Positions 56,621 through 64,000 of a stretch of DNA of 64,000 bases are shown one piece after another (position 1 is the first letter of the stretch; every line of letters starts with the position of its first letter). The stretch comes from Protopterus annectens. Lineage: Eukaryota; Chordata; Ceratodontiformes; Protopteridae. The stretch lies in NCBI RefSeq assembly GCF_019279795.1, contig NC_056750.1:825493854-825557853 (forward strand), given 5' to 3'. The position numbers and the translations under genes are program-made. The notes below the pieces were generated by a model. It saw only the letters and a program-made list of their open reading frames with translations, was not told the origin of the DNA and searched no databases.

Positions 56621-58225
56621 AGCACAAATAAAAAAATGAGGGTTATGCTACTCAATGACAGGAGTTTAAATCTCAAAATGCATGTGCTCAAAGCACACCT
56701 CAGTATGGAGAACGTTGACATCTGTGCAGTAACTGAAACCTGGTTCAAGGCTCCACAGAGCACCCCAGCACTACCGAGCTACAACTCATACCACACATTT
56801 CAGCCACAGAACATGAACCGAAACACAAAAGGAGAGGCTGTATCCATATTCATCAAGGATACCTACACCTCCAGGTTAGTGGTGCAGCATGATACCTCCA
56901 AGAATATCCATGTGCAACTAACATCAGGCAAATCTGCAGTGCAAATTTTGGCCTGCTACAGATCACCCTCCATGGCCCAGGACCACCACTCCACCTTTCT
57001 GGAGACACTGGAAAACATGAAGGTCCTACCGAACACCCTGATATTGTACAATTTCAATTACCCTACCATTAACTGGGAAAACTACTCAAGTACAAACTCC
57101 CAGGTCCAGCTCTTCCTGGAATTTATCAACTCAAATGCCCTGGATCGGCTGGTAAACTCCCCTACCAGAGGTGAAAACATATTGGACCTGGTCATCACCA
57201 GCATGGGCGACAGGTGTTCCACACTGGAGGTCAACCAGTCACTGGTTAGATCAGACCATAAACTAATCACTCTGGATGTCCACACCACACCACCACCTCC
57301 AACCAAGGAAACCACAGTAAAAAGCTTTTCTATAGCAAACTTCACCTTACTTAAGACAGAGGTGGTAAGTTTCACAGCCCCCACGCTAAAGCATAACATT
57401 GTCCAAGATGCAGGAACCTTTACAAATGCACTCTATGAGCACCTACAAGGATGCATGGATCATGCCATCCCTAGCAAAACCAAGACTCACTCCCCTAAGA
57501 GAAGGAAACCAGTCTGGTGGACCCCTGCCATAAACAGGCTATACTATAGAAGGAGGAAACTAGTTCAGAAAAAAAGCAAATCCCAAGAAGGAAAGACATC
57601 CCTGATCAGTATCAGTAAGAAACTAAGGTCCCTCATAAAATCCTCCAAGGCTAACTTTGAAAGAAAAATAGCCAAGCATTCTAAAGATAACCACAAAGGC
57701 TTTTTTAGCTATGTCAAGAATCTAAGTGGCAACTCGCAGATATGCTCTGAGCTAATGCAAAATAGCACAAAATATACTGAATCTACTGATATTGCCAGTA
57801 TCATGGCAGATAGATTCAGTGCAAACTTCATCCCCCTCTCACCCCCAAAAGGGCCCATAACAATACCGGAAAAGTGTAGTGTCCCAGACATCACAGATGC
57901 ACAGGTGAAAACTGCCCTTTCAAAAGCCAAAAGCACAGTGGCAATGGGGCCAGATGGTGTCCCAGGCTGCGTCTTGCATGAACTACAGAATGAACTAACC
58001 CCCCACCTAAACACACTGTTCAACCTCAGCCTCTCCACAGGCTACATGCCCATAGAATGGTGCACAGCAACGGTTATTCTGCTCCACAAAGGAGGGGCCA
58101 CAACTGACCCTGGTAACTATTGCCCCATAAGACTGAATAGCCTGATCTGCAAGGCTATGGAGCGCATCATCATGGAACTCATTAACAAAGACATTTGGAA
58201 CCTCCAAACACTTGACCTGACCTAG
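56261..58225 (+). CDS. CR1 ORF2 endonuclease and N-terminal RT, 654-aa open fragment
   Basis: The long open frame begins inside the ORF1 esterase (VNDLRCTSLDYMKKDMEELS), then shifts in meaning to ORF2. The AP-type endonuclease starts at about residue 126 (MRVMLLNDRSLNLKMHVLKA) with VTETWFKAP, YNFNYPTINWENY (usually GDFNYPxIxW), NILDLVITSMGD and SDHKLITLDV (about 330-339). The linker has RRKPVWWTPAINRLYYRRRK. RT starts at about 535 (ITDAQVKTALSKAKSTVAMGPDG) with VILLHKGGATTDPGNYCPI (about 604-622). It ends at a stop just before FGFVKGRLCLLNL. The join of ORF1 and ORF2 text in one frame is probably an indel effect, not a real fusion. Confidence 0.8.
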   Translation: MNDLRCTSLDYMKKDMEELSDHVTQVGMTLTLSSILPSLRMIPQYKEKNDQFQQLAKLLVSFKGNPVSVSLGRHARQDSLLHKRRLAPVTPRLSNTGQDSCCPHSAFFRQGSKVKSTSVNSTNKKMRVMLLNDRSLNLKMHVLKAHLSMENVDICAVTETWFKAPQSTPALPSYNSYHTFQPQNMNRNTKGEAVSIFIKDTYTSRLVVQHDTSKNIHVQLTSGKSAVQILACYRSPSMAQDHHSTFLETLENMKVLPNTLILYNFNYPTINWENYSSTNSQVQLFLEFINSNALDRLVNSPTRGENILDLVITSMGDRCSTLEVNQSLVRSDHKLITLDVHTTPPPPTKETTVKSFSIANFTLLKTEVVSFTAPTLKHNIVQDAGTFTNALYEHLQGCMDHAIPSKTKTHSPKRRKPVWWTPAINRLYYRRRKLVQKKSKSQEGKTSLISISKKLRSLIKSSKANFERKIAKHSKDNHKGFFSYVKNLSGNSQICSELMQNSTKYTESTDIASIMADRFSANFIPLSPPKGPITIPEKCSVPDITDAQVKTALSKAKSTVAMGPDGVPGCVLHELQNELTPHLNTLFNLSLSTGYMPIEWCTATVILLHKGGATTDPGNYCPIRLNSLICKAMERIIMELINKDIWNLQTLDLT

Positions 58226-59410
58226 TTCGGCTTTGTTAAGGGAAGATTATGCCTACTAAACCTGGTTGACTTCTTCGAAACAGTCACCAAGGCCATAGAT
58301 GAGGGGAAGGTAGTTTACACAGCCTACCTTGACCTCGCCAAGGCTTTTGACACCATTCCCCACTCGGGAATTATAGAAAAACTCACCAGCCTGAACATAA
58401 ACCCCTACATCATGAGATGGGTTGCCAACTGGCTTACAGACAGAACTAACACGGTAAGAATAGTGGGCTCCAGGTCCCACTCCAAACCAGTCACAAGTTG
58501 TGTCCCACAAGGCTCGGTCCTGGGACCCCTACTGTTCGGCATATACTTCTCAGAAGTACAGGCAAACACAGGAGGTCTATGGCTAACCACGTTCACCAAG
58601 GACTGCAAACTGGGAGCCATAATTGCTCTCCGGCTGACACGGACATTCTCCAAAAGGGCCTTACTGTGACGGACACCTGATGTCAAAGTCATGGTCTCAA
58701 GCTAAATGCCAAAAAATGCATAGTCATCCCATTTGGGAAAAACAAAACACCCATGAATTACCACATAGGTGGCAGCCCCCTTAATACAGAAGAGGTAATA
58801 AGAGATTTGGGGACCCAGGTAGATAGTAATCTCTCCCTTGACAATCATATTGCCAAAGTTGTTAGGAAATCCTTCTATGTAGCTCATCTAATTACTAAAG
58901 GGGTCACATCTAGAAATAAAGAGGTTATAGTGCCCCTCTACTCGTCACTCATCAGACCCATCATAGAGTAAAATGCCCCATTTGGGATGTACCTCACAAG
59001 ACACTTCCAACAGCTGTAAAGACCACAAAAGTACCTCACCAAGAGGATTACTGGCCTCAAATATATGTCCTATGCAGCCCGACTGGAAAAACTCCAGCTG
59101 CACTCAGTGGCATATCGCTTACTCAGAGGTGATCTCTGTCTGACTTACAAAGCCATGTCCAACTCAGAATTGATGGACATGCTCCACCTAAGGAAATCCA
59201 AGTCACTGTAAGCCACTCGCTCTAGTGAGCTAAACCTTGCCACAACAATAAATAGAACATGCTGGAGGGATAGATTCCTGTCACAGAGACTCCCCATGCT
59301 TTGGAACAAAATTCTTAACTACAGTAGGCAGAGCCCCTCACTAACACTCTTCAAGAGAAACCTTGATGAGTGGATGGATAACAGAAAATACACCCCTGCA
59401 ATCACTTTAT
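58226..59410 (+). pseudogene. CR1 RT catalytic part and C-terminus, broken
   Basis: Continues directly after the stop: FGFVKGRLCLLNLVDFFETV, motif A YLDLAKAFDTIPHSG (about 58,325-58,370), motif B SCVPQGSVLGPLLFG (about 58,495-58,540). Motif C reads FTKDCKLGA, where the sister copy at the right edge has FADDCKLGA, so the catalytic Asp pair is damaged. NYHIGGSPLNTEEVIRDLGT and the DNHIAKVVRKSFYVAHLITK block follow at 58,753-58,971, then C-terminal LYSSLIRPII and FKRNLDEWMDN. Several stops. Confidence 0.8.
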
Positions 59411-59539
59411 TGGCTCTTCTTGACAGAGGCTCAGTTAATTAATCAATGGGGTGGCGAAAGCTGACACACTCTGGCTAGGCTTATAAATGCCCTCGGGCAC
59501 ATAGCCTAGTACCTACCTATGAACCTATGAACCTAAGTG

Positions 59540-61400
59540 ACTCAGGGATTTTGGAAGAAACAATAAGAGTTTTTTGGGGGGGTTAGTATTAGCCGGTTAT
59601 TAGAGAGCCAGTTTTCAATAGATTTGAATAATTTTTATGTGAGGGTGTTCAGATCAGAGAGGTTATCAGAGATGGTAATGACTGTGTAGTCATCAGCATA
59701 TTGCATGAGAGATGATAGAGGACAGGAAGTATATAAATGGTTAGTAAAGCTTTTGAACAATAAGGGAGCTGGTATTGATCCTATCCTGATAGGGAGGTGA
59801 TCGTGAGGAAAGCCATTTTATAGATTGTTGTCTGTCGGTGAGCTAGCTAGAAAACCAACATATAGTAGAGCTAGAAATATTTTAGTTAGCAAGTTTGGTC
59901 AGCAGTAAGGGGTGGGAGGTGGTGTCAAATGCTTTAGAGAGGTCTAGGAATACATAGAATACCAGTTTGTTGTGGTCTCTAGCAAGTGATATAGTATTGG
60001 TGAAGGAGATTAGAGCTGTGGAGCTACTATGTTTGGGGCAGAAGCCATGCAGTGCGGAGGATAGTAGTTTGTCTTGAATAAGGTAATCCATAATTTTTGT
60101 GCAGACATTTCTCTAGTATTTTGTAGAGGGGTTAGAATTGCTATTGGTCTGTAGTTAGAAAGTTGAATGGAGTTACCTCCTTTGTGGATGGTTATCGTGT
60201 GGAATTGTTTCCAGACTGAGGGTACTTTGGATTCAGCTACAGAGGGTTTGATGAGAAGAGAAATGGGAAAGGAAAGGGAGTTAGCAGCTAACCTGAGAAA
60301 GAGTGAAGGCAGGGTGTCAGTGGAAGACGAGCAGGATTTCAGTTTGTATAGTAAGTATTTAATATAACCACTAGCTACTGCTTTAACACAGAATGTGTTT
60401 TTAAGTTGAGGGGGTAGGGTTGTCAGGAGGGTTTATAGAGTTTGTGACAGAGGTAAGTGTTTACATTAGTTTGCTGATGGATTCTATAAAGAAGGTGTTT
60501 ATTACGGAAGCTGTTTCTAGGGATGTATTGTTTGGCCAGGTTTTGGGAGAAGAGGGTTTTCCTGGATATAGCATTTGGCTGATAGAGCTCCAGATTTTTT
60601 TGGGACTGGTCATGTCAGAGATTTGAGGCTGGTTCTAAAAGTTCCTTTTATCTTTGATTACTTGTTTTTTAGTACAGTTGCAAAGTTTTTTTATAAGTTT
60701 GAATATGTGGAGGAGCTTTAGTTTTGGACCAGGTTTTCCATGCCAAGTCCCTTTTATGCCTGAGAGATCATGTAGTTTGAGTTAGCCAGGGAGAACCAAG
60801 CGATTTAACTCTTACAGTTTGAGAGGGACTAGGGAGCTCAGAACAGCTAGAAATACAGAGACGAATTTTTTTACAGCCTCGTCAAGAACTAGATAAGTTA
60901 GGAAAGAGCAGTTTATTGCAGAGAGACGGCTGTTAAAAGTATCGGCTTGGAAATTACTTTGTGGCATTCTATGTCTCAGGTGTGTTAAGGCGACAATCGA
61001 AGCACTTTAATTGGTGAGAGGTCACTTAGTGAGTCGGAAAGGATGATATTTATGTGAATTAGAGACTAGTATCCAGTCAATAACAGAGCTGGAGTTATTT
61101 GGTATATTTCTATGGGTCAGAGTGGACATAAGTTGGGAGATGCCATGTAAGTTAATACATGAGCTAGGATGGTCAGTGGGCAGTGATGTCCAGTTTATAT
61201 TGACATCACCAAGTAGAATGGTTTCATTGGGTATATTTTGTGTAAGCCAGTATAGGATATGTTCTAGCAGAGTGATGTTATCACCTGAGGGTATATAAAT
61301 TGCAGCAATAGTTAGTTTATTGTGAACATGGATATTGCGGTTGGCAATCAGACATTCAGCAAGAGAAAAAGAGGGGGTGGGTTAACTAATGGGGTGAGAG
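59540..61400 (-). pseudogene. LINE-A copy 7 endonuclease and RT N-terminal part
   Basis: Reverse complement from 61,340 down: IAAIYIPSGDNITLLEHILY, NETILLGDVNINWTSL (about 61,240-61,190), INLHGISQLMSTLTHRNIPN, VIDWILVSNSH, then the linker. RT at 60,091-59,882 has IQDKLLSSALHGFCPKHSSS, TALISFTNTISLA and motif A LDLSKAFDTTSH. Further on, a YADDYTVI-like motif lies near 59,690 and IENWLSNNRLIL near 59,600. Multiple breaks. It stops exactly where the CR1 3' repeats begin. Confidence 0.7.
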
Positions 61401-62871
61401 TAAGATGGTTGGTATGCACTATAACGATTTTGTAAAGAATAATCATGAGACAATTTATTTTTCTGTAATGCTTGTATCAAATGAATATTTAAGGTAAAGT
61501 TAAAAGCCCTTATTAAACTATGTGAAGGTGGGAATGATGTATACAAAGTTAGCTCTAGTCAAGTACAAAGACACTAGATGGACAAGGCACCGTAAATAAT
61601 ACTGTGTTTACCCAGCCAGTTGTTTTCATGCATTGTTCTTGTGCTGGTCTGCAGGAATTTAAAATAAGAATGTCATTGTTCTGTATCAGAAATACTCACA
61701 AAACAATGAATACTGTCACATGGTAAGAGGAAGCTGTAGAGTGCTACATGAAACCTGCTCAGAGTAAATCAAACAGAACGGGGGGGGGGGTCACAGATTC
61801 AGTGTAACAGCAGGCTGCATTAAATTTCCTTTATGCATCACATTTTCGGTTTGCTCACGTACTTGAATACACCACTTAAGTGTTAGATGATTTATGTTTG
61901 TGGGAGCCTATTGTATTATTGTTTCTCTCAAGCACTACTTAAATGTGCCTCACTTTAATAACTTGACAGTTTGTTAGTAAATATTTTTCAGTTGTAAGGG
62001 GATATGTATCAGAGCAGTGACAGTTATAGTTACTTCTTTGAAAACGAGCTTCCCTATCCATGCTGCCAAAATGAAATGCAGCACAATTCTTGGAAGTTGA
62101 AACGAGCCTTGGGGAAAGCAATGGTGTTGTCACTGAAACTAAAAAAATATATGCTTTCATAAAAAATAAAAAATAAAGTTTTTCTTTGAGGAAGCCTCTC
62201 ATACCCTTCAAACAAACAGATGTGGCCCCCTTGCACTCTACTTAATGGTACCATCAGACTCCTGAGCTTAATCCAACTTGACATCTCACAATGACCCTTG
62301 TTCTCTTCCACCAGCTGCCATCAAATCTTTGCTGAATTTCTGTCAGTTAAGGGTAACGTGCTCAGTAATAGTTTTGTTAGTGAGAATATAACCAGTAGAG
62401 CCTCTCTATAGTCTGCCACAAAAACTTTATCCTTCTAAAGGTGTGGTGCTCTGCTAAGAAGGCTCAATTTATTTTTAAAGAAAAGTGAATTAATACCACA
62501 AGGAAAAAAAAGAAACAAAAATAAAAAAAATTAACAAGCACAGGAATCTGTTTAGTTGTAACCTCACCTGCATGAGTGCTGAGGAAAAAATAACAAACAG
62601 AAAACTAGTAGTCTAAAAACTTCACTGATGAGCTCAGTCACTTTCCAAAAATCATGAAACCCAGGTAGTGTTCCAAAGCAGCAAGCCTTTATTCAGCATA
62701 GACAAGCAATCCTCAGTAACAAAATAAAAAAAGAATCAGAAATACTTTACAATGTTAAACATATCAGCTTTTATACACTTAGAAGTAGGTGTGGAAAATA
62801 TATGTATTGTTTAATTTTAAACCAGTCTGTTCCAGGCAAACAATATAAACATGGCCGTGAAAATGCATTTA
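61401..62871. other. Unassigned sequence
   Basis: No gene or repeat family recognised. Contains an 11-base G-run at about 61,780. Short frames at 61,939-62,311 have no known motif. Base composition is less extreme than in the flanking repeats; this may be single-copy DNA. Confidence 0.4.
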
Positions 62872-62912
62872 AAGGAGAACTGCACCCACATACTCAAAAA
62901 ACATGTTTATTT
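62872..62912. mobile_element. T2-like MITE end cut by CR1
   Basis: TTTAAAGGAGAACTGCACCC carries the TTAAAGGRR terminus of T2-type elements. After about 40 bp the sequence passes into the CR1 3' repeats (TTTCATAG). Confidence 0.5.
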
Positions 62913-64000
62913 CATAGTTTCATAGTTTAGTACTAGGCTATCTGCCCTGGGGCATTTGTAAGCCTAGCCATAGTGATGTGGCTTTCGCCACCCCATGAAA
63001 TGATACAAAAATGCACAGAATAGATTTAGAATACTGTGCCTCTGTCTAGTCGTGACACAGTGAAGGTCCCCTTATATAATAGAATTAGTTTACTGTGCCC
63101 CTGTCTAGTAGTGACACAGATGTGACCCCTGGGGTAAACTTACGATCTCCCATCCACTCATCAAGATTTCTCTTGAAGAGAGTCAGTGAGGGGCTCTGCC
63201 TAACATGAACTAGGATCTTGTTCCATTGTTCCAGAGCATGGGAAGCCTCTGGGTTATGAATCTATCCCTCCAGCATGTCCTATTCATACTTGTGCCGAGG
63301 TTTAAGTCTTTAGCTCTCGTGGTTCTGATGGATTTGGATTTTTTGAGGTGGAGCATGTCCATCAGTTCCTGATTGGACATGGCCTTGTACGTCAGGCAGA
63401 GATCATCCCTGAGCAGGCGGTATGCTACTGAATAGAGCTGGAGTTTCTTTAGTCTGGCAGAATAAGACATATGTTGGAGACCCTTGATCCTCTTGGTGAG
63501 GTACTTTTGTGGTCTCTCCAGCTGTTGCAATTGTCGGGTGAGGTACATACCAAATGAGGCATTGTACTCAATCATGGGTCTGATGAGGGAGGAGTATAGG
63601 GGTACAATGACATCCTTGGATCTGGATGTGAATCTCTTCATGATAAGGTGTGCAAGGTAGAATGTTTTTCTAACCACTTTGGCAATGTGGGTGTCAAATG
63701 AGAGGTCGCTGTCTACTTGGGTCCCTAGGTCTCTGATTACTTTTTCTGTACTCAGTGGGTTGCTGTCTATGTGATAATTTATGGGTACTTTGTTTTTCCC
63801 AAAGGGGATGACTATACATTTTTTGGCATTTAGTTTAAGGCCATGACTCTGGCACCAGTTGTCCGTTTCTGTGAGGCCTTTTTGTAGGATGTATGTGTCC
63901 GCTGGTGTATCGACTATGGCGCCTAGTTTGCAGTCATCTGCGAACTTTGTCAGCCACAACCCTCCCATGTTTGCTTTAACATCTGAGAAATAAATGCCGA
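62913..64000 (-). mobile_element. CR1 LINE copy 2 (runs off the right edge)
   Basis: Minus strand. The 3' end is marked by TTTCATAG repeats (inverse of CTATGAAA) at about 62,913-62,930, then the CR1 3' UTR (GTACTAGGCTATCTGCCC). The coding part (63,968-63,210) is open. The element continues beyond 64,000. Confidence 0.9.
63210..63968 (-). CDS. CR1 reverse transcriptase C-terminal half, 252-aa open fragment
   Basis: Starts at the RT catalytic motif: LTKFADDCKLGAIV (residues about 5-18, Asp pair intact), then LKLNAKKCIVIPFGKNK, VIRDLGTQVDSDLSFDTHIA, KVVRKTFYLAHLIMKRF, LYSSLIRPMIEYNASFGMYL and SVAYRLLRDDLCLTYKAMSN, ending LPMLWNNGTRS. It aligns throughout with the damaged copy at 58,580-59,330, and is the better preserved of the two. 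The N-terminal RT and endonuclease lie outside the window. The first Met is not a real start. The protein ends early; downstream SLTLFKRNLDEWMG is still readable in another frame. Confidence 0.88.
   Translation of the reverse strand: MGGLWLTKFADDCKLGAIVDTPADTYILQKGLTETDNWCQSHGLKLNAKKCIVIPFGKNKVPINYHIDSNPLSTEKVIRDLGTQVDSDLSFDTHIAKVVRKTFYLAHLIMKRFTSRSKDVIVPLYSSLIRPMIEYNASFGMYLTRQLQQLERPQKYLTKRIKGLQHMSYSARLKKLQLYSVAYRLLRDDLCLTYKAMSNQELMDMLHLKKSKSIRTTRAKDLNLGTSMNRTCWRDRFITQRLPMLWNNGTRS

Larger units (their letters stand above)
54870..59535 (+). mobile_element. CR1 LINE, near full-length, damaged
   Basis: ORF1 with esterase-like domain (about 55,647-56,600), ORF2 with endonuclease and RT (about 56,630-59,410) and a 3' UTR that ends in the 8-bp repeats CCTATGAA (59,516-59,535), a CR1 hallmark. 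The 3' UTR contains GGCTAGGCTTATAAATGCCC. The 5' border is uncertain. It has inserted into LINE-A copy 7. A second copy of the same family lies at 62,913 to the right edge. Confidence 0.85.
52388..61400 (-). mobile_element. LINE-A copy 7, split by a CR1 insertion
   Basis: The 3' part (52,388-53,480) has the tail, hairpin block (TTAACTGGGAAAGTC ... GGCCCAGGGAGAAATGC), C-terminal region and RT up to NNTSIMSESHTKLLGV. The 5' part (59,540-61,400) has endonuclease and RT up to the residues just after the YADD region (IENWLSNNRLIL ... KSYCFF-like text). The two parts abut in protein coordinates, so one element was opened by the intervening 6 kb. A V-SINE fragment (about 52,500-52,645) also sits in its 3' UTR. 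Relatively diverged from copies 1, 2, 4 and 6. Confidence 0.75.

Overview
The window reads as intergenic DNA from a large-genome vertebrate. I find no host gene exon that I can support. Nearly everything recognisable is a retroelement, a DNA transposon or a tandem array. The mixture is: a CR1 LINE with 8-bp 3' repeats, an L1-like LINE, a Jockey-superfamily LINE (called LINE-A here), Penelope-like elements with GIY-YIG endonucleases, V-SINE/DANA-type SINEs, and TTAA-flanked Kolobok/T2-like ends. It fits a lungfish, amphibian or other repeat-swollen fish-grade genome. The species cannot be fixed from the sequence.

Layout: 1-2,035 is a 70-bp minisatellite already running at the left edge. 2,640-8,970 is a tandem Penelope-like element flanked by a 9-bp duplication (ATCACCTAA), itself hit by a V-SINE and a LINE-A copy. 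About 9,170-34,090 is a degenerate 59/97-bp satellite. It is split at 11,399-32,124 by a V-SINE and by one apparently full-length LINE-A on the minus strand, flanked by CAATACTTA. That LINE carries about 395 copies of a 40-bp minisatellite (11,705-27,572) in its 3' UTR, so a roughly 4.6-kb element now spans 20.5 kb. 34,550-34,965 holds a 100-bp minisatellite and a CA microsatellite. 35,215-41,245 is a decayed L1-like LINE on the minus strand, followed by LINE-A 3' pieces, a 27-bp-TIR MITE-like element and a V-SINE. 46,570-50,772 is a Kolobok/T2-like element with arms of about 480 bp, into which a LINE-A has inserted. 50,826-50,962 is a tRNA-derived SINE with a CR1-like 3' tail. 51,286-52,387 holds a 33-bp minisatellite and a diverged Penelope-like fragment with a nested V-SINE. 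52,388-61,400 is a LINE-A on the minus strand split by a CR1 element (about 54,870-59,535, plus strand). From 62,872 a T2-like end is interrupted by another CR1 copy that leaves the window.

Nothing here works as a pathway. The interactions are between parasites: LINE-A, CR1 and the Penelope-like element supply reverse transcriptases. The CR1-tailed SINE probably borrowed CR1 machinery. The LINE-A 3' ends share a hairpin with compensatory base changes, probably the structure its reverse transcriptase recognises. Nesting gives a partial order of events: satellite, then V-SINE, then LINE-A, then (by inference) minisatellite expansion; the Penelope tandem before its V-SINE and LINE-A; LINE-A before CR1 at 53-59 kb; T2-like elements before both LINE-A (48-50 kb) and CR1 (62.9 kb).
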